Of a stretch of 64,000 bases of DNA, positions 1-8,387 are shown in pieces. A model generated the notes under the pieces. That model saw only the letters and a list, made by a program, of their open reading frames with translations. It did no database searches and was not told the DNA's origin. The stretch spans positions 992,001 through 1,056,000 of the forward strand of contig NZ_LR215050.1 in NCBI RefSeq assembly GCF_900660755.1. The letters are read 5' to 3'. Numbering within the stretch: position 1 is the stretch's first letter; each line of letters opens with the position of its first letter. The translations under genes were made by a program, and so were the position numbers. This DNA comes from Acholeplasma hippikon. Lineage in GTDB: Bacteria > Bacillota_I > Bacilli_A > Acholeplasmatales > Acholeplasmataceae.

Positions 1-280
1 CACTGACTAAGCTGGTTTTAGAAAATTCCTTTTGCAAGGCCATTATTTGTTCTTTTTTTATCGATAAACCCTCTTTTGTTATGTAAACAAAATTTGGGTA
101 ATTACCTGAATCAATTAATTCTTTTAAATTATCCTTATTTGAACTAGACTTAAAAATCTCATAGGCGATTTCTTTAGCTAGTTTTAATTTATTCTCTGCT
201 GAAGAACCACTTAAGAGATACAAATGAGATAATCTATCTTTTTGTATTGCATTTTTAAATCTTAGGATAATATCATTCAT
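1..280 (-). CDS. holB: DNA polymerase III delta' subunit, partial (C-terminal part outside window)
   Basis: Clamp-loader subunit of the replicative polymerase. The visible 93 residues start at the ATG at 278-280, which overlaps the TGA of tmk (ATGA arrangement). The start has the clamp-loader pattern: residues LSHLYLLSG at about 17-25, where a P-loop would sit in DnaX, then helical segments and the phrase GLSIKKEQI near residue 75, typical of the step where delta' lists its partner strand. The Walker A GKS is absent (GSSAENK), as expected for delta' as opposed to gamma/tau. Its position directly after tmk is the usual Firmicute order. The rest of the gene runs off the left edge, so length and zinc module cannot be checked. 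Confidence 0.75.
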   Translation of the reverse strand, partial: MNDIILRFKNAIQKDRLSHLYLLSGSSAENKLKLAKEIAYEIFKSSSNKDNLKELIDSGNYPNFVYITKEGLSIKKEQIMALQKEFSKTSLVS

Positions 281-882
281 AGTCTTTCTAAAATTACCTT
301 TAATATTTCTTTATATATTTCTTCAATACTTCTATTTCCATCAATCTTCATGACTCTATCTTGATCTTTGCAAACAAGTTTTAGATAACCTTCACGAACC
401 TTGATGTGAAAATTAAATTTTTCGCTATCTAATCGATCTTTTTTATCTGTTCTATTTTTATTCACACGACTAATCCCAACTTCTGGATCTAAGTCAATAT
501 AGAAAGTTAAATCTGGCATATAGTTTAATGCGTAAGTATTAATACTTTTAACAAATTCTTCTCCCAAATCTCTTCCATATGCTTGATATGCCATTGATGA
601 ATCAATATAGCGATCACATAAAATGATTTTGTCTAGATTTGGAATGATTACTTCATCAAGATGTTGTGCTCTTGATGCAGCAAATAAAAGTGCTTCTGTG
701 TGAGGAGTAATCTCTGTATTATGATTATCTAATAATACCTGTCTAATTTTCTCAGCTATTTTAGATCCCCCTGGTTCCCTTGTCACAACAACCTCTTTAC
801 CCGCATTGATTAAATATTCCTTAATCATAGCAATCAGTGTTGTTTTTCCGGTTCCTTCTCCGCCTTCAAATGTAATAAACAT
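277..882 (-). CDS. tmk: Thymidylate kinase (dTMP kinase)
   Basis: Phosphorylates dTMP to dTDP for DNA synthesis in the cytoplasm. The 201-residue protein is of normal family length. It shows the P-loop GGEGTGKTT at residues 7-15, the DR(Y/H) motif DRYIDSS at about residues 90-96 followed by the base-binding YQAYGRDLG, and an Arg/Lys-rich lid near RVNKNRTDKKDR (about 139-150). It lies 26 bp after truA and overlaps the start of holB, so it probably belongs to the ecfA1-holB transcript. It ends in TGA, evidence that UGA is a stop in this genome. Confidence 0.96.
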   Translation of the reverse strand: MFITFEGGEGTGKTTLIAMIKEYLINAGKEVVVTREPGGSKIAEKIRQVLLDNHNTEITPHTEALLFAASRAQHLDEVIIPNLDKIILCDRYIDSSMAYQAYGRDLGEEFVKSINTYALNYMPDLTFYIDLDPEVGISRVNKNRTDKKDRLDSEKFNFHIKVREGYLKLVCKDQDRVMKIDGNRSIEEIYKEILKVILERL

Positions 883-908
883 AAAGATTCTCTCCTTCTT
901 AGTTATGC

Positions 909-1634
909 TTACTTATAGTATATATGATATAAATATAGACCACAAGCCGGTGCAGTCTTGGCTGTTAGTGTTCTTTCCTTCGTTTCAAGTAAAGTTTTGA
1001 TATGTCCAACAGGTTTTTTACCTGTGCCAATAGCCAATATATTGCCCATGATACTTCTAACCATATATCTTAAGAAACTATTTCCATGAATCTTAAAGAT
1101 ATAATGTGTTTTTGTTTCTTTATAGTCAAATGAGTAAATTGTTTTTACCGGTGGTTTTCCTTCTTTATTTGGGCTAAATGCTGTAAAATCATGTGTTCCA
1201 ACAATTGCTTTCATATCTTCTTTAACAAGATTAATGTCAAAACCACGCTCATATACTTCATAATTACAAGTAAAAGCTGATGAAGGCTTTTTAGCAACTT
1301 TATAAATATATGTTTTTGATTTAGAACTGTGTCTTGCATGAAAATCATCATTCACTTTTTTCACTGACTTAATTCTTATATCTCCAGGAAGACGCTTATT
1401 TAATCCTTCAACCCAACGTTCTTGTGGAATATCCATATCCGCATCAAAATGAAGTACTTGATAAAGTGCGTGAACACCTTTATCTGTTCTTGAAGATGCA
1501 AATGTGGGGATATCAATTTGTGTCATTAAACGAAAGGCCTTTTCGATTGCTCCTTGAATACTTACATCATTAATTTGTTTTTGGTAACCACTATAATTGG
1601 TTCCATCATATGACACAACCGCTTTATAACGCAT
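909..1634 (-). CDS. truA: tRNA pseudouridine(38-40) synthase
   Basis: Makes pseudouridine at positions 38-40 of the anticodon arm. The catalytic Asp lies in the family motif SSRTDKGVHA. The protein starts MRYKAVVSYDGTNYSGYQ, the usual TruA N-terminus, so I place the start at the ATG at 1632-1634 (241 residues). A TTG at 1647-1649 with a better-placed AGTAGGAA would add five residues, and the sequence alone does not fully decide between them. The start overlaps the end of ecfT, and truA commonly follows ecfT in Firmicutes, often directly after the S10-alpha genes. Confidence 0.95.
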   Translation of the reverse strand: MRYKAVVSYDGTNYSGYQKQINDVSIQGAIEKAFRLMTQIDIPTFASSRTDKGVHALYQVLHFDADMDIPQERWVEGLNKRLPGDIRIKSVKKVNDDFHARHSSKSKTYIYKVAKKPSSAFTCNYEVYERGFDINLVKEDMKAIVGTHDFTAFSPNKEGKPPVKTIYSFDYKETKTHYIFKIHGNSFLRYMVRSIMGNILAIGTGKKPVGHIKTLLETKERTLTAKTAPACGLYLYHIYYK

Positions 1635-2622
1635 AAATATTCCACGCAATAATTCCTACTAAGAAAATTGATGTTAAAACAACTGAGAAAATGTCAGTTC
1701 CTTTGATTTCATACACATCAATCTTAGTTCGTTTTTCTCCGATTATATAGCCTCTTGCTTCCATCGCATTTGATAAATCATCTGCCCTTGACATATTAAT
1801 AACAAATACTGGAATTAATAATGCAATGATTTGTCCAATCTTATCTTTAATTGAACTTTCATTAATGTCAGCACCTCTTGAAGTTTGAGCTTTCATAATC
1901 TTTTGGGTTTCTTCTAATAGTGTGGGAATCGTTCTTAACGTTAATGAAATCATCATTGAAATGATATATGTTTTTAATCCAATTAATCTAAATGGTGTTA
2001 ATAATGATTCTAATGCATCATTTAATTCAATTGTTGAAGTAGTGAATGTTAAGAGTGATGCAACGATCATGACTGATGTTATTCTTAAGAAAATAAATCC
2101 TGCATTTACTAACCCTGCTTGATACACTTTAAAATCATAAATAAATCCTGCACCATAGTTTAAATAATTAGCAACCAAATACTGAATGAAGAATATTAAG
2201 AACACAAAAATAAAGAATAGTGTCGTCTTCCATTTTACTCTTTGCTTCATCCATTGATATAAAATAAATAATACCACTAATACAGGAATACTGATGACTG
2301 ATAAAGTCATTTTTACATCCATTAAAGGTGTTTGATCAGCTGGTCTAATTGTAAAGAGTTGAATAAAGAAGGTAAATGTTAGTAAGAAGACGACTGCTTT
2401 TAAGCCTTGAATCACCTTTCCAAATGGAATACCTGATAAGAAGACTAAAAATACAGTAAATACAAACATAAATAAAATAAGTGAAATGTTTACGATATTT
2501 GAACTTACACCAATGCTAAAGATTGAAACAATTAACATTAACATTGATAAAAGTTTAATTCGTGGATCCATCTTATGTAAAAAGGAGTCACCTAAAATGT
2601 ATTGACCAATACGAATGTTCAT
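1624..2622 (-). CDS. ecfT: ECF transporter transmembrane coupling protein EcfT
   Basis: Membrane scaffold that couples the two EcfA ATPases to interchangeable substrate-binding S components for vitamins and metals. The protein has many hydrophobic helices and, in the C-terminal half, the two short Ala-Arg-Gly-type coupling motifs (SRGAD near 250 and EARGY near 288) that contact the ATPases. At 332 residues it is longer than the common 260-270 because of extra hydrophobic sequence between about residues 100 and 155. The start overlaps the stop of ecfA2 by 4 bp. No S component is encoded in this window, so the module is probably of the shared group II kind. Confidence 0.93.
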   Translation of the reverse strand: MNIRIGQYILGDSFLHKMDPRIKLLSMLMLIVSIFSIGVSSNIVNISLILFMFVFTVFLVFLSGIPFGKVIQGLKAVVFLLTFTFFIQLFTIRPADQTPLMDVKMTLSVISIPVLVVLFILYQWMKQRVKWKTTLFFIFVFLIFFIQYLVANYLNYGAGFIYDFKVYQAGLVNAGFIFLRITSVMIVASLLTFTTSTIELNDALESLLTPFRLIGLKTYIISMMISLTLRTIPTLLEETQKIMKAQTSRGADINESSIKDKIGQIIALLIPVFVINMSRADDLSNAMEARGYIIGEKRTKIDVYEIKGTDIFSVVLTSIFLVGIIAWNIYAL

Positions 2623-3467
2623 AACTTGGCCTCCTCTTTGATGTGATTGAGTAATTCTTCTTCCGTTAAAACTAATTTTTTAGGTAAACCCACAGTTTCA
2701 GTTAAATGATTCATAATCTTCATTGGTGTTGGATAATCTAAATGGAATGATTGGAAGTCAGGATGACTAAATAAATCTTCTTTTGTGCCATCAAATACGA
2801 TTTCACCTTTATTTAATACAATGACTCTTTTAGCATATTTAGCAACAACATCCATATCATGAGAAATCATGACAATTGATTTATTTTGATTTACATGTAT
2901 ATCATTAAATAATTCCATGATATCATCTTTACCTTGAGGGTCTAATCCTCGGGTTGGTTCATCTAACACTAATATTTCAGGTTTCATTGCTAAAATTCCA
3001 GCGATTGCTACCCTACGCATTTGCCCACCAGAAATTCTAAATGGACTCTCCGTATATAATGATTCATCAATCCCAACTGTCTTTAAAGCTTCAATTGCGT
3101 ATTGATTGGCAAATGGTTTAGTTTCTTTAAAATTTGATGGACCAAATTCAACGTCTTTTAAAATGTTGATTTCAAATAATTGATATTCTGGAAATTGAAA
3201 AACAAGTCCAACCTTTTGTCTAATATGATTAACTTTTTGTTTCTTTTTTGAAGGTAATTCAGTACCTAAAATATTGATCTTACCTGAAGTAGGTTTTAAT
3301 AATGCGTTCATATGCTGAACAAGTGTTGTTTTCCCACTCCCTGTATGACCTAAAATGGCTATGAATTCACCTTCATTTTTTATTGTTAAATTAGTGTCTT
3401 TTAAGGCATGAAAGACTTTCTTAAAACCATAGTATGCGTAGCCTACTTGATTGAATTGAATGACCAT
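2619..3467 (-). CDS. ecfA2: ECF transporter ATPase EcfA2
   Basis: One of the two ABC ATPases that power vitamin uptake through EcfT. Motifs in order are Walker A GHTGSGKTT (about 40-48), the Q-loop in VFQFPEYQLF, the signature ISGGQMRR (about 145-152), Walker B ILVLDEPT and the switch His in VMISHDMD. The LFEI segment after the Q-loop is typical of EcfA2. The start overlaps ecfA1 by 25 bp. With ecfA1 and ecfT it forms the standard A1-A2-T order. Confidence 0.95.
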   Translation of the reverse strand: MVIQFNQVGYAYYGFKKVFHALKDTNLTIKNEGEFIAILGHTGSGKTTLVQHMNALLKPTSGKINILGTELPSKKKQKVNHIRQKVGLVFQFPEYQLFEINILKDVEFGPSNFKETKPFANQYAIEALKTVGIDESLYTESPFRISGGQMRRVAIAGILAMKPEILVLDEPTRGLDPQGKDDIMELFNDIHVNQNKSIVMISHDMDVVAKYAKRVIVLNKGEIVFDGTKEDLFSHPDFQSFHLDYPTPMKIMNHLTETVGLPKKLVLTEEELLNHIKEEAKL

Positions 3468-4252
3468 AACGCTTCCACCAATTCTTTATTATTTTTTAAT
3501 GATTCATCTTGTGAGATTTTTAAATAAACATTTAATCCCATTGGAATATTTAACTTAGAACTCTTTAGTAAGTCCTCATTTACAAATAAATCTACAGGTT
3601 TACCCTCACCAATCTTTTCACCATCTTTTAGGATGATTGCATAATCACTCATTAGAGCAAAATCTAAATCATGTGTGATGGTAATGATAGTTTGATCTGT
3701 AGTTTGATTTAAATGTCTAATTAATTTTGTCACTTCGTTTACGCCTTCCGGGTCTAACATTGAAGTTGCTTCATCAAAGATAATGACGTCTTTGTGCATT
3801 GCTAATGCACCAGCAATAGCTACTCTTTGTTTTTGTCCCCCTGAAAGTTGTTGAGGTTCTTTATTTAAAAATTCTTCCATACCAACCATTTTTGCATACT
3901 CATGTACACGAGCTAACATTTCCGGTTGAGGTACTTGCATATTTTCCAATCCAAATGCAATGTCATGTTTTACCGTAACACCAACAAATTGATTATCTGG
4001 ATTTTGAAATACAATTCCGATTTTCTTTCTTACTTCATTTAAAGTTTTTTCGTTTAAAGTTATACCATCGACTTCAATTGTTCCACTATCTGCTTCGACT
4101 AGTCCAATTAATAGTTTTGCTAATGTACTTTTTCCGCTACCATTATGTCCTAGGATAGATACCCATGAACCTTTAGGTATTTCAAAAGATAAGTCTCTTA
4201 TAACTTCTCTATTATCATCATATTGAAATGTTAAATTTTTAACTTTAATCAT
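3443..4252 (-). CDS. ecfA1: ECF transporter ATPase EcfA1
   Basis: First gene of the ECF energising module and partner of EcfA2. It has Walker A GHNGSGKST (about 36-44), Q-loop VFQNPDNQFVG, signature LSGGQKQR (about 137-144), Walker B VIIFDEATSML with Asp-Pro-Glu after it, and the switch His in ITITHDLD. The 269 residues match the family. A -10 TATAAT lies upstream on the minus strand at 4279-4284 within the region shared with the divergent trxA promoter, so this is probably the first gene of the ecfA1-A2-T-truA-tmk-holB operon. Confidence 0.95.
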   Translation of the reverse strand: MIKVKNLTFQYDDNREVIRDLSFEIPKGSWVSILGHNGSGKSTLAKLLIGLVEADSGTIEVDGITLNEKTLNEVRKKIGIVFQNPDNQFVGVTVKHDIAFGLENMQVPQPEMLARVHEYAKMVGMEEFLNKEPQQLSGGQKQRVAIAGALAMHKDVIIFDEATSMLDPEGVNEVTKLIRHLNQTTDQTIITITHDLDFALMSDYAIILKDGEKIGEGKPVDLFVNEDLLKSSKLNIPMGLNVYLKISQDESLKNNKELVEALWSFNSIK

Positions 4253-4278
4253 GATTAATCACCCGTCTTATCTTTTCT

Positions 4279-4325
4279 ATTATATCATTTTATGTTGATA
4301 ATTTTCATTCAAACTACGATATAAT
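4279..4325. promoter_or_regulatory. Divergent promoter region between ecfA1 and trxA
   Basis: On the minus strand TATAAT (4279-4284) lies about 26 bp before the ecfA1 start, without a good -35. On the plus strand TTGATA (4295-4300) and TATAAT (4320-4325) are 19 bp apart, a long spacer, ahead of trxA. The two -10 boxes face away from each other within 47 bp. Confidence 0.5.
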
Positions 4326-4349
4326 TATTATTGAAATGAGGTATCCAAT

Positions 4350-4661
4350 ATGCTATTTGAATTAGATAAAGATACATTTAAAACACTCGTGTTAGATAGT
4401 AAAGAACTAGTTTTAGTTGATTTCTTTGCTAATTGGTGTAAATCTTGCGAAAGTCTAGAGACTTATTTAGAAAATATTAGTGAAGATTATTATGGTAAAA
4501 TTAAGATTTTTAAATTTAATATTGAACAAGATGACGAAATTTTAGATACTTTAGAAATATTTAATTTACCAACACTCATTTTATTTGATAACGGTAAAGA
4601 AAAGGGACGTCTTGAAGGCTTAATTAGTGAGAAAAAGATTGTTGACTGGTTAGCCTTATGA
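4350..4661 (+). CDS. trxA: Thioredoxin-like protein with a CKSC active site
   Basis: Small thiol-disulfide oxidoreductase, 103 residues, the normal thioredoxin size. The active site is WCKSC at residues 29-33 (Cys30 and Cys33), where classic thioredoxin has WCGPC. The cis-Pro loop NLPTLILF (about 74-81) and the C-terminal beta strand are present. The stop overlaps the start of the next gene (ATGA at 4658-4661), so this thioredoxin and the reductase are translationally coupled and presumably partners. The changed dipeptide between the cysteines should shift its redox potential; that is inference. Confidence 0.88.
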   Translation: MLFELDKDTFKTLVLDSKELVLVDFFANWCKSCESLETYLENISEDYYGKIKIFKFNIEQDDEILDTLEIFNLPTLILFDNGKEKGRLEGLISEKKIVDWLAL

Positions 4662-5509
4662 TTGATTCCATTATTATTGGCTGTGGTCCTGCTGGAGTTT
4701 CAGCTGCACTCTATTTACATAAATTAAATCATGAAGTTGCTATCATTGGTAAAGATCTCGGTCATTTAACTTCACTTGATATCATTGATAATTTTTATGG
4801 TCACAATAAAATAAAGGGTGATGAACTGATTCAAAAAGGTATAGATCAAGCGATTGATTTAGGTATTTCTTACTATAAAGATTTTGTCTTATCTGTCGAA
4901 AAAGTTGATGACCATTTTCTAGTACAAACTGTTAAACATACCTATACATCTAAAACTGTTGTTATCGCAACCGGTAAAAATAGAATTCCATTGCGAATGA
5001 AAGGTTATGCGAACTATAAAGGTCGCGGGATTCATTTATGCGCTACTTGTGATGGATATTTTTACAAGAATAAAAAAATTGCGATTATTGGCTCTGGAGA
5101 TTATATGCTTCAAGAATTATCTATACTAGAAAACTATACAAATGATATTACAATATTTAGCAATGGAAAGCCATTTACCCATTCTAAGTATAAAGTTATT
5201 GAAGAGCCCATTAAAGAGTTTATAGGTGAGAAAAGACTTACACAAATCATAACTGACACTAATTCTTATGAAACTAAAGGCGCATTTATTGCTGTGGGTT
5301 TTCCACAAGCAAACGAACTTGCACTTAAACTTGGTGTCTTAGTAGAAAACAACAACATTATCGTTGATGAAGATATGCAGACAAACATCCCAGGTGTATT
5401 TTCAGGAGGGGATGCTATTGGTGGTAAACTTCAAATTGCTAAGGCAGTATATGATGGGTTACTAATCTCAGATGGTATACATAAATATATAAAAAAGGTT
5501 ACTGAGTAA
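4658..5509 (+). CDS. Thioredoxin reductase-like flavoprotein lacking canonical NADPH motifs
   Basis: FAD-dependent disulfide reductase of the low-molecular-weight TrxR family, coupled to the thioredoxin gene before it. FAD site: GCGPAGVSAALYLHK at residues 8-22. Redox pair: CATCDG at about 128-133. C-terminal FAD motif: FSGGDAIGG near 248-256. At 283 residues it is about 25-30 shorter than NADPH-dependent TrxB. The second nucleotide site reads GSGDYMLQEL where TrxB has GGGxSAxEEA, and the usual HRRxxxR that grips the NADPH phosphate is replaced by FSNGKPFTHSK. NADPH use is therefore doubtful, and a reduced ferredoxin, flavin or NADH donor is possible. Confidence 0.85.
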   Translation: MIDSIIIGCGPAGVSAALYLHKLNHEVAIIGKDLGHLTSLDIIDNFYGHNKIKGDELIQKGIDQAIDLGISYYKDFVLSVEKVDDHFLVQTVKHTYTSKTVVIATGKNRIPLRMKGYANYKGRGIHLCATCDGYFYKNKKIAIIGSGDYMLQELSILENYTNDITIFSNGKPFTHSKYKVIEEPIKEFIGEKRLTQIITDTNSYETKGAFIAVGFPQANELALKLGVLVENNNIIVDEDMQTNIPGVFSGGDAIGGKLQIAKAVYDGLLISDGIHKYIKKVTE

Positions 5510-5518
5510 CCTTTTTTT
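5491..5518. terminator. Bidirectional terminator between the TrxR-like gene and the endonuclease lipoprotein
   Basis: GGTTA-CTGAG-TAACC flanked by A6 on the left and T7 on the right, so it can work on either strand for the convergent genes. The TAA stop of the reductase gene (5507-5509) lies in the 3' arm. Confidence 0.8.
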
Positions 5519-5519
5519 G

Positions 5520-7559
5520 TTAACTAAAATATAAATCTACATATTCTGGATGATCAATAAACGGATTTCTATTTCCTTGATAACTGTAAATCACGTTATT
5601 TCTATTGCGTTCGAAATCAGAAACTGGATCTTCTTTATGCCATTCTAATAACACACTTAATACTCCCATCACTGCACTACTTTGATCATATGTAGTACCA
5701 CGATCAATATCAGTTTCAACTAAAGATAATATATTAGGGTAACGAACAACCATATAAAATAGAATTCTAGCAACATCGCCTTTGTATTCATCCCCAGGAT
5801 AATATCCATTTGAACCAATTGTTTGATTCTCACCACTTCCGCGTACAAAATACCTATTTGAACGTGTACTATTTACACTTGGATTAATTGCGCGAAGATT
5901 ATGTACATCTGAACCCTGATTTTTTGTATTGTTATCTACTCTTGGAATACCTAATCTTGAATTCGGCCAAACATGTTCTCTTGACCAAGTTTCCCCACCA
6001 TCCCAATATTTAACAATCTTTGTTTTTGCATATAAGCCATCTAAATATTGTTTCCCATTCTCATCAACTAAATCAGATTTTTCTAAAACAAATCTTGCTT
6101 CTCCATATGAAATGAATCGCATATGTGTTGAAGATATAATTTTTTCCAGCTCCGTCTTAAATTGTTGCCCTGTTAAGCCATTTAAAGTGGCATAATACTG
6201 AATTAGTCCTGCTTGTGATAATGCATTAGAATACATTGGAGCACCTAAACTATTACGATCACTTTGGAATCGATTTTTAAGTGTTAATAGCTTTGCCTCA
6301 TCAGTTTCAGGATAATCATCATATATTAGTTTAGGATGTATAACTAAGCTTCTACCTTCTTCATTTGTATACATCTTTAAATTATCAAAGTATACTTGTG
6401 TACTTGTTTGACTAGAACGAGGGAGAATCTCAAAACGTAATCTAATTCGTCCTTCTTCATTAATATTAATTGTGTGTTCTTTATTTGTATTATCCAGTGT
6501 AATTGTAAATTGCGTTTGAGATAAAACCCCATCTACATAGTATTTAACCAATAAATCATGATACTGAGATTTTGAAACGAATGTAACTTTAGACATATTT
6601 ACAATTTCAAATTTCATTTCTAAATATCTAATCGTCGGGTTATTATAAAAGCGAAGTTGAAAACTCTTTGTCCCATCAATTGGTTGCGTAGATGAAACAG
6701 AACCACTTACATATTCCCAAGATTGATTAATTGGACCTGTTACTTTAGGTGTTGCATTATTATATGTTGTAGAAGCGACAAACTCTGCTTCTTCAAAACC
6801 CGTCTCATACTTAAGACTGTTGCTAATAAATTGTAAATCAACATCAAACAATTTTAGATTTTCGCCTTCACTAAACTCTGCATAAACTTCTACATTTGTT
6901 TTGTTTAGCAACTGTGATTCATATGGAAGTAAATCAATGATTGGTTCATTAATTAAAATTGGATTACTCGCATCACCTATATAAACATGATATATAAGTG
7001 CTCCATCAATAGCGGTAAAAGTTAGTGAGGTGTTTTCTATTGCATATTCTACCTCTCCTAAATCATGTTTAATTACCCATTTTGCATAGAGTTTTATGTC
7101 ATTTTTAATTGGCGTGTTTTCATCAAATAAAACATTGAAGTCTGGATCTATAAACCAGCCCATGAATAGGTAATTTGCCTTTATTGGAATTGGCAACTCA
7201 ATATTTCTATTGTATAAAACAGTTATATCTTGTATATCATTTCCTTCATTAGTTTCAAAAAATACTGTAAATGTCTCAGCACTCATTTTTGCATATAAAT
7301 TGATGTTTTCTTTGATTGCTTGATTTGGTTGATAACTCATTGTAAAAGATTCATTATAAAACCATCCTTCAAAGATATAGCCTTCTTTAATGGGAATATA
7401 TTCATCATTATAATTATGTGCTATAGAATTCTCTATAACTTGAACTTCTTTATATAATGTTCCATCAACAAAGAACTTCACTTCAAATTTAGTTTCTATT
7501 TTACAAGCAACTAAAAATATTAACATGATGAAAGTAAGTGTATAAAGTCCTCGCTTCAT
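5520..7559 (-). CDS. Secreted lipoprotein with InlB-type repeats and an endonuclease I domain
   Basis: Predicted surface nuclease of 679 residues. The N-terminus has a lipoprotein signal ending in LVAC, with Cys19 as lipid anchor. Two InlB/Listeria-Bacteroides repeats follow (about 25-92 and 96-162, each with EGWF or MGWF), then a beta-rich region (about 170-400) resembling a carbohydrate-binding-like sandwich. The C-terminal part (about 415-679) matches the endonuclease I family of His-Me nucleases: SREHVWPNS with His529, SDVHNLRAINP with His553 and Asn554, GDEYKGDVAR near 589-598, and the closing NPFIDHPEYV. It probably degrades external DNA so that nucleosides can be salvaged, a nutritional role inferred from the lifestyle. 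Its own promoter is not obvious. Confidence 0.88.
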   Translation of the reverse strand: MKRGLYTLTFIMLIFLVACKIETKFEVKFFVDGTLYKEVQVIENSIAHNYNDEYIPIKEGYIFEGWFYNESFTMSYQPNQAIKENINLYAKMSAETFTVFFETNEGNDIQDITVLYNRNIELPIPIKANYLFMGWFIDPDFNVLFDENTPIKNDIKLYAKWVIKHDLGEVEYAIENTSLTFTAIDGALIYHVYIGDASNPILINEPIIDLLPYESQLLNKTNVEVYAEFSEGENLKLFDVDLQFISNSLKYETGFEEAEFVASTTYNNATPKVTGPINQSWEYVSGSVSSTQPIDGTKSFQLRFYNNPTIRYLEMKFEIVNMSKVTFVSKSQYHDLLVKYYVDGVLSQTQFTITLDNTNKEHTININEEGRIRLRFEILPRSSQTSTQVYFDNLKMYTNEEGRSLVIHPKLIYDDYPETDEAKLLTLKNRFQSDRNSLGAPMYSNALSQAGLIQYYATLNGLTGQQFKTELEKIISSTHMRFISYGEARFVLEKSDLVDENGKQYLDGLYAKTKIVKYWDGGETWSREHVWPNSRLGIPRVDNNTKNQGSDVHNLRAINPSVNSTRSNRYFVRGSGENQTIGSNGYYPGDEYKGDVARILFYMVVRYPNILSLVETDIDRGTTYDQSSAVMGVLSVLLEWHKEDPVSDFERNRNNVIYSYQGNRNPFIDHPEYVDLYFS

Positions 7560-7580
7560 TTTTCTCTCCTTAAATACAAA

Positions 7581-7601
7581 AGGCAGATAAAATCTGCCAT
7601 T
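7581..7601 (-). terminator. Terminator after the 222-residue membrane protein gene
   Basis: GGCAGAT-AAA-ATCTGCC (7582-7588 and 7592-7598), followed on the minus strand by TTTTGTATTT. The short, interrupted U-tract may allow read-through into the lipoprotein gene, whose start follows 22 bp later. Confidence 0.6.
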
Positions 7602-7605
7602 TTGA

Positions 7606-8274
7606 TTAATTACTGATTTCTTCAGTTGTTGATTTTTCTTTTTTTGCTAATTTAGCAGTTCTTTTTTGTGCTTTAGCTTCGCGTTTTTTTTCAGCCTTGC
7701 TTAATTTCTCTTGACGCTTTTCATCAAGTTTATTTTGTTTTGCTAATGCCTTAGCTTCAATAGCTTCTTGTTTACGTTTTTGCTCTAAACGACGAAGAAT
7801 TTCACGTTCTGTTAAGAAAATTCTTGAGCCAAGTCTTACTTCATCTTGAGATACGAAATCAAAAGTTATGTAATGACGTTCCATTGATGAATGTTTAACA
7901 AAGTTATCATCTTCTTGTGTGATTTGAACTTTTTTAACTTCTTTAGAACCAAAAATTGCTTTACCAACATAATTCACTTCATTACCTTCAACTGCTCGGT
8001 ATAACTCAGTTTTACCTGTGTTATCAATATACCAAGCATTTGGACCAGCAAACATCACTGAATCACCGTCATTATCTTTAAAAATAATACGTTTTTTAGA
8101 TCCTACTGTAGATTCCACAATTATTTTTTTAGCTTGTTTATTGCGCTTAGCCTTCATAAGAGGAATAACTATAAATAATAAAACAATTAAGAATAATGCT
8201 GCAGCTAAAATAGCATGTTCCTTCCATGAATATGTATTTAAATCTCCCCAATTAAATCCATTACCAAACGGCAT
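7606..8274 (-). CDS. Single-pass membrane protein with a Lys-rich coiled-coil tail, function unknown
   Basis: I do not recognise a family. The 222 residues comprise a short outer N-terminus, one membrane helix (about 19-41), a beta-rich middle (about 50-145) with the phrase FKDNDGDSVMFAG, and a tail from about 155 in which Lys, Glu, Arg and Ala dominate in a heptad-like pattern, probably a charged helix that could bind nucleic acid or ribosomes. It sits directly after the ribosomal operon but has its own promoter and a terminator on each side, so it is an independent unit. Confidence 0.75.
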   Translation of the reverse strand: MPFGNGFNWGDLNTYSWKEHAILAAALFLIVLLFIVIPLMKAKRNKQAKKIIVESTVGSKKRIIFKDNDGDSVMFAGPNAWYIDNTGKTELYRAVEGNEVNYVGKAIFGSKEVKKVQITQEDDNFVKHSSMERHYITFDFVSQDEVRLGSRIFLTEREILRRLEQKRKQEAIEAKALAKQNKLDEKRQEKLSKAEKKREAKAQKRTAKLAKKEKSTTEEISN

Positions 8275-8310
8275 ATAAATCCTCCTATTATCATCTATTT
8301 GATTACTTTT

Positions 8311-8339
8311 ATTATATCATGAAGATTCATATGATTCAA
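8311..8339 (-). promoter_or_regulatory. Promoter of the 222-residue membrane protein gene
   Basis: Reading the minus strand: -35 TTGAAT (8334-8339), a 17-bp spacer, and -10 TATAAT (8311-8316) preceded by TGA, which gives an extended -10. The gene starts 37 bp further on after an AGGAGG. Confidence 0.75.
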
Positions 8340-8350
8340 AATTATAAACA

Positions 8351-8376
8351 TAAAAAAAGATACCCGAAGGTATCTT
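8351..8376 (-). terminator. Terminator of the S10-spc-alpha operon
   Basis: AAGATACC-CGAA-GGTATCTT (8357-8364 and 8369-8376), with a seven-T run on the minus strand, 11 bp after the rplQ stop. The CGAA/TTCG-type loop is a stable tetraloop. Confidence 0.9.
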
Positions 8377-8387
8377 AGTTTTATCCA

